Assembly (NCBI GenBank): GCA_021234155.1 | Contig: JAJEKV010000052.1 | Coordinates: 3,500,197 to 3,564,196 of the forward strand | DNA: 64,000 bases | DNA from: Isoetes taiwanensis | Lineage: Eukaryota; Streptophyta; Lycopodiopsida; Isoetales; Isoetaceae | Direction of reading: 5' to 3' | Part shown: piece by piece, positions 45,851 through 57,560 of the stretch | Layout of the letters: the number at the start of each line of letters is the position of its first letter | Position numbering within the stretch: the stretch's first letter is position 1 | The notes under the pieces: generated by a model | What the model was told of the DNA's origin: nothing | Databases searched by the model: none | The model's input: only the letters and a program-made list of their open reading frames with translations | Program-made: the position numbers and the translations under genes

Positions 45851-47915
45851 GGCAATGTCGCACGCTTCCGAAGTCCATCGCAGAGTCGATCGCTGACCGA
45901 GGGGAGGTCGGCCTGGCCCCGCCCCGTGGCCTGGGAGAGGGAAATTTGGGGCAAGCAGCCCTGAGGGATTTTAGGGTCCGCCTCGGGCGCTGCCAACACC
46001 CCAACTCCATTTCAAAAGATTACCTGCCGCAAAGGTCCCTACGACCGACTGAGAGGGTCCAAACGTGAAACCCCGCGGGTTGCTGTGCTCTAGAAGGGTT
46101 TACGCTTTGGGGCCGAACTCGCCCGTTGCACTTGGGACCTCGCCGAGAAGCAAGAGCCGAGGAATACGGAGCAAGGGGAACTGACGAGCGGAGTTTGGGC
46201 CTTCCCTCCTTCCGCTGTGGCAAGTAGAAGTCTGGGGCTTTTGCTGGCAAGACATTCAGAATTCGCACTAATGCATTGCACTAAAATAAATCTCGTTTTT
46301 GCCACCGGATCCCTAATTCATCTCCAGCAAAGACACGGCCCAATTTTTCGAATTTCTGGAGAAGGTCTAGGTCAAAGGGTTAGCATTAGAATCCGGTGGG
46401 CAGCCCGCTGCGTGTGGCAACCGAAGCCGCACCCTTCCCCAAGTCAAACGAGGCTGTGATCTTGCAGGATCCTCACAAGAGGGGAGAGTCCTGACCCCAG
46501 GAGGCTGGGATCCAAAAGTTCCCCAGGCAGCCCCCGGCAGCCAAGCCCCGGCCGTCACGCTTTTAACGACCACCTTCCCGGAGTCCTGCCTCCCTATCCG
46601 ACCGTTGATCCTCCGTCAGGGCCCCTCGGAAGGTCCAAAAGATTCCAGACGGGTCCGAGAACTTGTCAAAATCACGGGCGCCCGATGTATGCTTTGTGCA
46701 GAAAACCGCAAGATCTGCTTTTGTCGTCGCACCGGGATGTCCTAATGGCAAATAGACTCGCAAATCGGCCCCGGATGGCGGTAAATCCCTAGGGAGCAAG
46801 TTACACGGCCGGTTTTGCTAAAGAAGGAAACACTCACGCCCACGACAAGAGATCCCGCGATGCACATCCTAGGCCAATCGACTACGAAACTTGGTGATGG
46901 AAGTGAGCTACTTTGGCATTCTTCCGAGAGGGAGTTCCGGGTGGTCTGGGAGAGGGAAATTTGGGCCACCGGAACTTGGCCAACACCCCAACTCCACTTC
47001 AAGACCTACAAGGTGGCAAGGGTCGAAACGTGCCTCTAGAAGGGAGTCCATTGGCGCCTGAATCCTTGATCCCCGTGGCAATCTGCGATCAGTCCATTAC
47101 AGCCAACCGGAGGGAGGGGAGGTTGCCCGGCTTCCCGTGGCCTTGGGGAGAGGGAAATTTGGGGCAATTTTCCTGAGGGATTTTAGTGTCCAAGGCCTGC
47201 TCAACACCCCAACTCCACTTCAAGACATGGGCGCAAAGTCCCTACGGACTGACAAGGAGAGGGCCTCCTAAACGTAAACCCCGGTGGGTTGCCGTGCTCT
47301 AGAAGGGTTTACGCTTTGGGGCCGAGTCCCCGGTCTTCCGCCACTAACTTGGTTTCCGTGAGCAATTAATACGCAGAGTCCATTGGCAGAGCCAAATCGT
47401 GGTTCCCGAGAGGGGAGGTTGCCCGCTCTTCCCGTGGCCTTAGGGAGAGGAAATTGGGGGAGTTAGCCCGGAGGGGATTTTAGGGTCCAAGGCCCAAGGC
47501 CAACACCCTAACTCCACTTCAAGACACGCCGCCAGGGTCCCCTCAACCGACAAGGAGAGGGCTCCAAACGAACCCCTGAGCTGCCGTGCTCTAGAAGGGT
47601 TTACGCTTTGGGGCCTTAAGTCCTAGTCTCGTTGGGCGTTGGAACGGCGGGTGGAAGCCGCGCCGAGAACGATAGCAAGGGGAACCGATTTGAACGAAGT
47701 TTGACCGCCCTCCCCACATGGTGGCACTAGAAGTCTGGGGGCTTTTGGCAACACACGATTAAATTAATTAATGCATTGCACTAAAATAAATTTGATTTTG
47801 GCACCGATCGGGCAATTCATCTCCAAAGACACGCCCAATTTCGGAATTTTGAGAAGGTCTAGGCCAAAGGGTTAGCATTAGGAATCGTGGGGCAGCCCGC
47901 TAATAGGCAACCGAG
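45851..47915. repeat. Further 1.1-kb array units between blocks A and B
   Basis: 45851-47040 is one nearly complete unit, with the same landmarks as the main array including AATGCATTGCAC and GGGAGCAAGTTACA. About 47041-47350 and 47360-47915 are internally deleted units. The last leads into block B just as the truncated unit at 36.5 kb leads into block A, so array end plus block form one larger duplicated unit. Confidence 0.85.
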
Positions 47916-48858
47916 CTGATTTTAAAAGATTTGAAGATGCAGCTTGACTTCAAGTTACAAAGAAACATAAATTTAGTGGTCGCTTCATCAGTCGGGTTGG
48001 AGAAAAAATCCAAGCCGATCGGGTCCATCACAAACTTCTAAGAATGTGCATTTGAAAGATTTAGAACATGGAAGTGTCCCATTTGTAAGAGCTGGGGAGA
48101 GTCCAAACCACAAATAATCTCGGAAAATTTGGTTCCAAAGGTCAAGTCGAAATGTCGCTGAAACCTCGAGGCTCCGAAATGGCGTCTTAACCCGAAGAAG
48201 GCGATATCCAACGTAAGAATGCAAAATATCTTCAAGAATCCTTGAGGATCATGTTCATGCATATGTATCAATGCTAGATTGTACCCAAGAGAAAAATATA
48301 ACAATGTACAAAACATAGTTTATTGAACAAAAGATCACTTTGAAACAATTCAAAGATACTCCTCCGAGGCTTGGCTTATGGTTTCTATCGCGGAAGTCCT
48401 CCATTTGTCCATCCCTTTGAACCATAGCTCCATGTCAAGTATGTCAAGGCGTCAACCATGCATATCGTCGCCGCTAGTATCATGTTAATGCCGTTTTTTC
48501 CCATGGGTGCTTCCAAACCCCACCATCTTTTCAAGAAAGCACCCTCATCATGCTAGGGTACTCATCGGTTCCTAGCAATTTGGCCCGATACCCTTCACCA
48601 CCAATCACATACTTCTTTAACACTTTCATCCGATGGATCGTTGTTTCCATAGTCCTCATCTTCGAAATGGAGGAGGGGGGTTCACGGAGATTCCCTTCCT
48701 TCTCATGCCCTCGATGGCTCTACACCAAGCTATAGATTAGAAAAATAGATAAAATACAATAAAGTGTATAAACTGAGTGTAGCCTTACTTCAGAAGACAG
48801 TTCCATATCTCTCCGCTCTTGAATCCTCATCTCCTCCCGACCGTTCAAGCCGGCTTAT

Positions 48859-48862
48859 ACCT
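48859..48862. other. Empty target site in copy B for the 321-bp element
   Basis: A single ACCT in CTTATACCTTCCATGG, against ACCT-element-ACCT in copy A. Confidence 0.8.
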
Positions 48863-50064
48863 TCCATGGCCATGTATCCCAAAGAAAAAAACTCACCCAA
48901 TGAAAACTAGGATCGAGGATCGCTCGCAATACTCAAATCATAAATGGGAAAAATGAAAGGCTTCATGACTTTTGCGCTGTCGAGATCGCCGCTTTAAGAT
49001 GATATCGCCGCTTAACGACGCTTTAAAGGTCGTCGCCTATAACGACGCTCACGGGCTATAACGACGCTGCATCGAAATTTGTTTGCCTTCGTATCGAGAT
49101 GCCATATAGTGATGTTCCCATTAGTCCTCTCCAAATTTTCTCCGCCCCTTCCGCCCTCCTCCTCCTCCCTTCGGGCTCTGAGCTCCTCACCTACATCCGC
49201 CATGGCCAGCTCCCCGATGCATGCCCGCTTGATGTCAGCACTGCAGGCCGCAAGTGGGGTGCTACCGATAACTCTAACGCCTTCCACCGAGTGGCTGAGA
49301 TCTAATCCTAACCCAAGAAAGGGGCTCTGAGTTCGCCACATGCCGGATAGGGTAAGGAAAGACTCCGCCAGACATCAGAGCGAACCTTCCTTCACATGTT
49401 CGAGTGCCCTAAGAAATGATGGTGTGCTCATGAAGGCCGGCCCGTGATGCTAGAGGATAGGGCCTTTGGGAAGGGAAACATTTGTCAAAGCCCCACTTTC
49501 AAAAGTTGCAACTGCACCAACCAGGGCATGGAAGTGCTCGTGACATGAATTCCCTTTGGGGAAATGCATTAACCACTCTAGGCTTGATCCGCTTCGAGGC
49601 TTGTCTTCGACGGTGGAGGAAATCACCGCCGAAAGCACCTTCGAAAGCCCAAGCGAGTGGATCAAGCACCGGATGCTTAGATATATACCGCTAGATGCGC
49701 AATCGCATCCACTTTTGTTTTGTGTATTTGAATTGTGTATGGGCTTTTTATATGAATTTTGTATTTTGAAGGAAATATATATGATTTTTGTATATGAATC
49801 TTGCATTTTGAAGGGACCTTCACATTTTATGATTAATTAAACATAAAGCCGTTGCAATTAACTCCAGATGTAGAACTCCGCCTCGGGATCGGGCCGCTGC
49901 GCTTCATTAAGGTATAGGTTCATAATTTCAGGGATGCCAATTAACTTGGCATAAACGTCTATGATAACTTCGGGTTGCAATACTAATGTTGCCTAATATG
50001 GTTTGTAGTATACACAAATTCAAGATGCCAAAGTATTTTTCTTATTCATATGTGGGAAGAAAAT

Positions 50065-50066
50065 AT
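50065..50066. other. Empty target site in copy B for Helitron H4
   Basis: GGGAAGAAAATA|TAATCATAATAAAG is uninterrupted here; in copy A H4 lies exactly at the bar. Confidence 0.92.
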
Positions 50067-50473
50067 AATCATAATAAAGTAATGAAGGTTCAATCGATGG
50101 TAGTCTTCTATCATGACAAGGTCTTCGCCCCCAACCTCCTATTCGACCGGGCCCATCTCTCTTCTTCACCTTCAACATGCTGGGCGGAGCGAGCCTTACA
50201 TGGAACTACTTAACCACCAATCGATCTTGCAAAGGATCCGAACGGCTGCGACCTATAAAAACATCTATTACATTAGTTCCTTTGTTAATGACATATATAA
50301 ATTTATTGCATCAAGTAAACATATTTGTTCACATTGCTCAACCCTCACGAAAGTGTGTCTTGACTACTTCCATACCGACGAGTTGAATCTAGTGAATGTG
50401 AATATGCGCCAGGATCTTGGTGATCATTGGCATGAGCACCCTGATACACACAAAGATCAAACCATCTCTAAGA

Positions 50474-52368
50474 TCTTATATTATAATGTTAGGTAAATGG
50501 ATCAAGACCCTCTAAATCTGGACGACGAGGATTTGATCGGACTAAATGGTGGAGGATGATGTGCTTGTTCAACTAAAAATCTCCCCATCTTGACTATGGC
50601 TTCAATATGAAAGGGAAAAGGGAAAGGGAAAGGAAAAGGGAAAGGGAAAGGAAAGGAAAGGGAAAAGCAAAGGAAAGGAAAAGGGGAAGGGAAAAGGAAA
50701 AACGATGAAAGGAAAAGGGAAAAGGAAACTAAAAAAGGGAAGGGAAAAGGAAAACGATGAAAGGGAAAGGAAAAGGGAAAAACGATGAAAGGGAAAAAAG
50801 GTAAAAGGAAAAGGGGAAGGGAAAGGAAAAAGATGAAAGGGAAAAGGGAAACTAAAAGGGAAAAAGGGAAAAAGGAAAAGGAAAAGGGGATCGAAAAGGG
50901 AAACGATGAAAGGGAAACCGGTGCTGAAACGGAAAAAGGAAAGGAAAAGGAAAAGGAAAAATGATGAAAGGGAAAGGGAAAAGGAAAGGAAAAGGGGAAG
51001 GAAAAGGAAAACGATGAAAGGAAAAAGGAAAAGGGAAAATGAAAAGGAAAAGGGAAGGGAAAAGGAAAACGATGAAAGGGAAAAAAGGAAAAGGGAAAAA
51101 GGAAGAGGGAAGGAAAAAAAGGAACAACGAGGGAAAGGGAAAAGGGAAAAGGAAAGGAAAAGGAAAAGGAAAAGGAATAAAAGAAAGGTAAGAGGAATGG
51201 AAAGATAAAAAAAAGAAAAATAGAAAAAAAAGGAATAGAATAAGCGAGGGGAAAGGAACGGAAAAGAGCAATCACGAAGGGTAAGAAGTAAAGGTGAGAA
51301 AAGGAGAAAAGGTAAGGGAAAATAAGAAAAGGTTGCAAAAGTCTATGGAAAAAGAAAAGCAAAAAGGAAAAGAGAGGGGAAAAGGGAAAAAAGAGATCTT
51401 GGGAAAGTGGGAGCGCAGAGAAAGAGAAAAAAAGGAAAGGGCGAAAAAAAGGGAAAAGAGGAAGGGTGAAGAAAGAGAAAAGGAAAGCAAAAAAGAGCAT
51501 CGAGAAAAAGGAAGAGGGAAAAGAATGGAAAATGAGGAAAAGGTGGGGGAAAGTAGAATAGACAAAGGGTAGGAGCAAGGAATAGGAAAAGAGGAAAAGA
51601 GGGGAAGGAGAAAAGGGCACGAAAAAAAAAGAGGGAAAAGGGTGAGGAAAAAAAAAAGAAAGGAAAAGAGTATAGAAGGAAAGTTAAAAACAAACAAAAG
51701 AAGGAGAAAGTGGAAAGGGGAAAAAGGGGAAAGAGGATGGGGAAAAGAAGGAAAAAAAGGGTACATAAAAAGATTGAGAAAAGGAATGGAAAAGAGGCAT
51801 AGCGAAAACGAAAAGGAACGAAAAGGGAAAATGTAAAGGAAGGGAAAGAGAAAGGAAAGGAAAAAAAGGGAACATCGCGAAAGCAAAAGGGTGGGGAATG
51901 TATGAAAAGGGAAATGGAAAGTTGAAAGGAAAAAAGGAAGCCGGAAAAGGAGAAGGGAAAACAAAAGAGCATGAGGAAAAGAGGAGAGAGAAATGGGAAA
52001 GAGATGGGAAAAAACCCAGTGATCAAGAGGAAGGCAGTGGGGAAAAAGAAGAAAAGGGCACATGAAAAGGTAAGCAAAAGAGCAGAAAAAAATGCATAAT
52101 GAAAGCAGGAAGGTAAAAAAGGAAAAGGAAAAGGAAGAGGAAGGGGAAAAAGGAAGGAAAGAGGTAAAGGGAAAAATGGGAAGAGCGGGGAAGATAAAAG
52201 AAAGGGAAAAAAAAGGCGATAAGAAAAAAGAGAAAGAAAAAAAAAGGGGAAGGGGAAAAAGGGAAGGCAAAGGGAGGGGAGAAGGGGTTAGAAAAAAAAA
52301 AGGGAGAATAAAAAAGAAAGAAATTAAAGGTTCTAATTTATGCCAAACAAGGCCGGTACCATTACTAG
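50474..52368 (+). mobile_element. Helitron H5, 1895 bp
   Basis: Begins TCTTATATTATAATGTTAGG and ends TACCATTACTAG between A 50473 and T 52369, at the 3' side of the TNP2 remnant in block B. Copy A has the empty site. It is co-linear with H1 in reverse orientation: same start, same GAGGATTTGAT and TTGACTATGGCTTCAATATG landmarks, and a similar tract. The hairpin is damaged (TGCCAAACAAGGCCGG instead of TGCCCAGCAAGGCTGGG). No transposition gene. Confidence 0.9.
50608..52315. repeat. Purine-rich tract inside H5
   Basis: GGAAAAGGGAAAGG-type sequence punctuated by CGATGAAAGG at about 50703, 50754, 50790, 50904, 51012 and 51070, the complement of the CCTTTCATCG word of H1. Long minus frames are artefacts. 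Confidence 0.88.
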
Positions 52369-52979
52369 TCAAACAACATTGTTTTGAATACTCCAATCGG
52401 CATCAACCTCCATGATAGTCTTTATAGTACCAATCCATTCCAACATTGCCTCGATTGGGTTTGGTCTCGCGACTACCAGTCCCGGCAAAACATTGCTAAA
52501 CTTTGGCCGATATACCACAATCATAAGTGCGTTTACCCATGATCCACACTTTGTCGCCGAAGTGAGCACCCGAAGACCATATTGATGCATATGAATTATA
52601 CTACAAAAGTAAAGGAACAAATGTTCAAAATAACGAAACGAAACTCGTGAATTATATGCTATTAAGTTGCACTTACAAATAGTGACACGCCTTTAGCATA
52701 TGCAAAATTCTTCGCTAGGAAACATGTTCATGCGTTGCCTTGCCATCTCTAGTTGTTCGGCAAACCATTTATTGTTTATCTCACTTGGCGGGACCCCTAG
52801 ATGATCCGAAGTGGTTGTTTGCGATTCTTTTTGTCGATAAGCGTCTTCTCCTCATCTCTTTTTTTTTTTCTTCCTCGTGATTTTTATCCATTTCTCCATG
52901 GGATTGGAGTTGTAGATGAGAAACTTATTGACTTTTGCACCATTTCTTCTAGTGTGAACAATTTCTTCATGGGTCTTCC

Positions 52980-55233
52980 TTCTGAACTTCTCCATTATAA
53001 TTGGAGGGTCTTCATCTGGTCCATACAATCGTGGAGCATTAGTGTAGATCGCCAAGAACTCCGGTGACATAGAATAATGACTCTCGTGCTAACCAACCCC
53101 GGGCCATGCAACCCTCCGCCTTGCCTTCGACGTCTGAAAGTCCTTGAGGACCTTCGTAAAAGCGCTTCTATAAAAACATCCATCTAGGATTTGTTGTGCC
53201 TCGGTAAGCTCTACCAAATCCACTAAATGCACTAGTAAGTGAGTTTGTATGTCCGTAAAACTTGTTGGGAATTCTTTCTAGCATACAACATGCCCTCAAC
53301 AACCTTAGTTCGCGATGTCCACCAATTTCATTTTGTATCATCTCCTTCCTGTAATCCATCTAAATATCATTTAAGAAAAAAAGTTAAGTGAGAGTTCAGC
53401 ATCGAAAGTGTTTTCTAACCGGTACTTAGACCCGAAAACTCGATAGGAGACATATTGCATGTAGTGGACCGTCGGGCGCAGACGACCCTCTAACAATAGG
53501 CATAAATAAACCGCAAACATCTTATGCCAATCATGAGATTTCAACCCGCTTTAACTCCCGCCGCGAGAAACACCACGCTAACGATGCATATCCCCCGTCT
53601 GAGTCTTTATTGCCTTGATCGCCGAACGGGTTTCATACATTTTCTAGGCACGATCCATCCATTTTGTGGCCTTATTCCTTCTTTCGACATTTAACCATGT
53701 TTTAGATTTTGATCCACTTCTTGTAGATCTTCGTCGTGTCGTGATCCGTGTCCTTACGTCAGGTGACATGCTTCCAAATAGACACCAAACGCTTTTAAAG
53801 ATGTGCATGGGATCACAAGAAGATGATGGATCTTCAATTGGCCCAATAGGGTAGAAGGAAGAAGGATGCTTCCACTTCATTCCCTTAACCTTATTTCCTT
53901 CAAATGCAAGATCCACATGTTACCCCAATCTCTCATTGTCAACCTTTTGGGAGGCTCTTCGCTGCAATGTTTTTCTCTTTGACCTAACGTGATCGGTCGA
54001 TTTTCCATTGGTGCATATCTCTTAAAGTTTGCATGTATATTTTTGTGCAATGCCGCTTGGCCGTGGCGAGTTCAACTGCTCAAACCCACACAAGTGACAT
54101 GCCGCATATCCGGACACTTGAGTCCAGAGTTCATACAAAACCAAAGCTAATCGCCACGTTGTCCACATTAAGATTGTTTCATGTAATCTTCGTTCAAAGA
54201 CGGATTCCTCTTGAGACATCGTGAACCCCCAATACCTTCACTCCACAATGTCAAAAGCTCATCAATAACTATATTCGGATATGGATCTAGACTCTTCCTA
54301 GCTTCTTTCTCGGGTCCTGAACTAATAGTACTACCATTAAATGGCTAGTCTTCATGAGTAACCACTCTGGTAAATTATAGTTGATCAACACTATCGCTGT
54401 TGACCACGCTGATTGATCGCCCATAAGGATTAACACCATCCGTTGCCAACCCTAATATGAGATTTCGTGGGCTCTTCCAAATCTCGCCATGTTTCATCAA
54501 TATGCTTCCATTGCTTGCGCCACTAACCACGGGAGTACATTGTTACCGACGACATGCGACACCAACCCATGAGCCGCCAGAGATTCACATCGAAAACAAT
54601 AGTCTTGGCGCGAGGGATCAAATGGAAAGTAGCGAACCACCTTCTTATCTGGATCTGCTCTTTCCCTTGGCATCCGCGATTGTACCTAGAGGCACCACAT
54701 TTAGGCATGTTTCTGGTTCTTGTAGATGCCATCCTGATAATATACCATGCAATCATTTGGACAAGTTGAATCTTATGGTAGCCTAAACCAAAGAGTCGCC
54801 AATATATTTTTATTTCCCGGTGACTTTTGGGCATAGTGTTCCTTTGTGGGAGTATTTTCTCTTGCAATAACCTCAGATAAAACAGACTTTTACGTATACA
54901 TTCAACTACAAATTCAATAAGTCAAGTGATTGCAATTGTACTTACTCTAACAAAAGCCGCAACAACCGCATTGCTCCATTTGAATTTGGCTTTGAAGATT
55001 TTAATATCAATAAAGATGTCGTCAATCTAGATATGTTGCAGACCGATATAATGCTTTATGCGCCTCCTCCAAAAACGTGCGTGATCTTCATGACCAATGT
55101 TAGAGTATTTTATATCGTCATCTAGGTCGTTGTCGAAGATTGGGCCACCAAATGCATCTAACATGTCGGCTATGGGTTCCTCAACTTCCATGAAGTCAGC
55201 CCATAGGGGCATTGTCATCATCTTCCACAACAA
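52980..55233 (-). pseudogene. TNP2: CACTA transposase (TNP2-type) remnant, copy B
   Basis: Minus-strand fragments occur in TNP2 order. First, an acidic start with IADMLDAFGGPIFDND and ARFW (55233-55027). Next, GLGYHKI, then the Cys-containing PKCGASRYNRGCQGKEQ followed by FHLIPRAK (54867-54523). Then ILMWTT and VSGYAACHLCG (54219-54022), DPMHIFKSVW (about 53.8 kb), GLKSHDWHKM (53519-53548) and PEFLAIYT (about 53.06 kb). These match the conserved CxxCGxSRWK...VLRYFPLIPRLKR, LLWT...SGW...CP and GLKSHDCHxLMQ signatures. Stops and frameshifts separate all pieces. Copy B retains the N-terminal third that copy A lacks. Confidence 0.8.
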
Positions 55234-55244
55234 GAGAATGGACT

Positions 55245-55750
55245 TTTAGCGACGCGGCTTGCGACGCCCAGGCGACGATCGCCGCAAATAACGCCACCAT
55301 ATGACGCCAACGCGTCATCGCCGGGCAGTAACGCCGCATGCGACGATGGTGATCGCCCGGACACGATGGTGCATCGCCCGACACGATGGCGGAATACCGC
55401 AATCGCGGACTGTGTGTCACGCCAGCGACGACAGTGTCACGCTGTGTCGCTACGATGCTTAATGTGATGGTGTTACGCCCCTGGCAATCGCGGACGAGTG
55501 ACTGGCTCTTCGCCGTGGACGCTTTGCCGTGATGTTTATGTGTGATGTTTACGATGACGGACGCGCGACGCCAGATATGTGACTTGCGGTTTTATGCAGA
55601 GGTATATGACACGCCAAGTTATTTATATGTGACATATATGACACGCCCATAATGATATGTGACGATATGACACGCCAAGATGTATATGTGACGATATGAC
55701 ACGCTAGTAATGCACGATATGTGACGTGAGGTGGTCGATGTGACGATATT
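55245..55750. repeat. Short-motif repeats: GACGCC / ATATGTGACGATATGACACG
   Basis: First half: GCGACGC, GACGATGGTG and ATCGCCCGACACGATGG words. Second half: at least four copies of ATATGTGACGATATGACACG-like sequence. It lies immediately upstream of the TNP2 start (minus direction), where CACTA elements carry subterminal repeats. Confidence 0.65.
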
Positions 55751-57100
55751 TTTTATACACGGTTTTGGTTTTTAGATTACAAATTCAATAATTGCCCTGA
55801 TTGATACTGCCCTGAAAAAAGACTCATCGCTCACCAACCCGCAAAATTTCATTTTTGCTGTTGCCCGCATTACGCATCATCACAAGATGTGCTAACCGCA
55901 TGAATTACCTCCTTCATCTAGACTTTGAGAAAATGGTTTTTTTGGGGCTTTGAGAGATTGCAAGAGCTGGAAAATATTGTCTCAACTATAATCAAAGAAA
56001 CCAAAAGAAGCACATATGGATACCAATGTGGGGAAGGGGTTATGATTTAAAATCTCATGCCGGGTATACAAGTAATTTAATGGCATTATGGAAGTTGAAA
56101 GATCAACATCAAGGTTGGAATCAAGAAGAATGCTTGAACTTGTAACTTTACCTCGCCAAACGCCGATGATTTTGTGATATATGATGGTGGAGGAATTATG
56201 CTTCAATTGCACAAGTTCCATATGAAGCCACCCCATTGATGAGGATTTTGAAAAGCCGAGATACTCATGTGGCTACACCTCGCTGATGGCCTTGTTTCGA
56301 GATCCATACATGGAAAGTGGAATTGAACATAGTTCCGGCCGCTATGCCGTAGAAGAGTATCTAAACCGCCACCGCACCTTGGAAGTCTTCAAAGTAGAGC
56401 ATGTCATGGTGCAAAGGAAAATGGGCTTCACCGGAGCTTAGGGATCAAGGCAAGGGTTGAGCTTTTTGACATTACCGGGTCCTTTGGTGCGCTTTTTAAC
56501 GCCATGCTCGATTGTTTTCGCTTCATGACTCATGAACTTGTTCCGCTTTGAGCTGCTAAGATTTTATGGGTTGTCGGGCCGATCGATTGTATGATCCGAC
56601 GGGCCACAACATACGCCAGCCTAAAAATCACGCGCTTTTTTTCGAGAAATCTCTTTAACCGGTTTTTTTAATTTCTTCATTATGGCCATTTCCGAGGTTG
56701 TGGAGGTTGTTGCCTTCTTGGACAAGTTTGTTCATCTAAAATCAAGAGAATTGTGGAGTTGGTTGAACTAAAATATTTTAATTGGTCATCTAGCAAAATG
56801 CTTTGGGAAGAAAATAAGTGTATTCTCGCAACATTCATTCTAGAACTTTCTACAACATTCGAATTTTCTAGAAGGATTCCTTAGGCTCACCCAAGATTCT
56901 CTTATATTTTAAAACTTTTAAACTTTCTAGAACATTCTAGAACTTTCAGATATGTGACATATGTGACATATGTGTCGTAGAAGGTCGATGTTCCGTGAAA
57001 AAGGCACCATCTTCATTGTGCCCTTAAGCCCCAGCAAGCATGTGAACTTTTAGTGTGAGCTTTTCTAATGGATTGAGCTTCATCCAGAATAATTCTAAAC
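55751..57100. other. No recognisable gene; decayed coding-like stretches
   Basis: A minus frame at 55982-56236 and plus frames around 56.2-56.6 kb (such as RVELFDITGSFGALFNAML) look protein-like but are short, stop-riddled and unrecognised. Confidence 0.35.
56843..56947. promoter_or_regulatory. Heat-shock-element-like TTCTAGAA cluster
   Basis: TTCTAGAACATTCTAGAA at 56925-56942 fits four alternating nGAAn/nTTCn units perfectly. Further TTCTAGAA copies occur at about 56846 and 56875. It may equally be a simple repeat. Confidence 0.4.
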
Positions 57101-57103
57101 CAC

Positions 57104-57560
57104 CTAATGTTCGACAAGCAGCCCCTTTAGCCCTGGGGGCTGCTTTTCATCCTCTTCGATATTTCCGAATCCGTAACAAATGGTTCCGATATGTAGTAAG
57201 CACAATGTCGCGGTTTTACAAAGTTCAACACAATTTATTCTTTCCTCGATCTTCATGGTATATGTACACGTGATATTTGACGATGGTGCTACTTTTTCCT
57301 TCAATTCATGTTCCCATTGTTTTTTATTTAGGGCAAACAATCAAGGTGTTTTGCATTCTTCTTACATTGTATCTTTGACGCTTTGGCGGTCTAGGCCCTT
57401 CAAAATCAAAGCAATTGCAGTAGAGATTGTCTTTCCAATCCCCCTCGATAATTTGATAATTATAAACATATGAGTTCCCCTAATAATCGTTCTCGAAGTT
57501 CAGATTTCTCCATCCAAGCAAGGGTAATACGCCATATTACATCCCAACCATGTCAATTGC
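57104..57560 (-). pseudogene. SNF2-family helicase fragment (Rad5/16-like)
   Basis: The minus strand reads, in order, VIWRITLAWMEKSE (cf. HQRIALAWMxQKE) and, after a frameshift, RGIGKTISTAIALILKGL (motif I; cf. DQGLGKTxSTIALIL). Then come NTLIVCPK (motif Ia) and QWEHELKEKVAPSSNI with TYTMKIEERINCVELCK (cf. QWxxELKEKV...VYHGxxRxKDPxEL). The DEAH box and second lobe are absent. It is a captured or decayed piece of the N-terminal helicase lobe of a plant SNF2 protein; ATPase activity is not expected. It lies antisense to the neighbouring B3 fragment. Confidence 0.7.

Larger units (their letters stand above)
47916..54720. repeat. Duplicated block, copy B
   Basis: Co-linear with copy A but lacking the 321-bp element and H4, and containing H5. 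It extends further at the TNP2 N-terminal side, where copy A is truncated. Differences from copy A are dominated by short indels, often in CG-rich words. The 48863-50065 portion has no ORF I can identify. Confidence 0.88.

Noticed and set aside
50502-52396. ORFs of 372 and 374 codons on the minus strand
   Set aside because: Purine tract of H5; the frames cross the Helitron boundary into unrelated sequence.
55027-55233. Acidic minus ORF first taken as an independent small gene
   Set aside because: Its position and the DAFG...ARFW pattern fit the N-terminal end of the TNP2 remnant.
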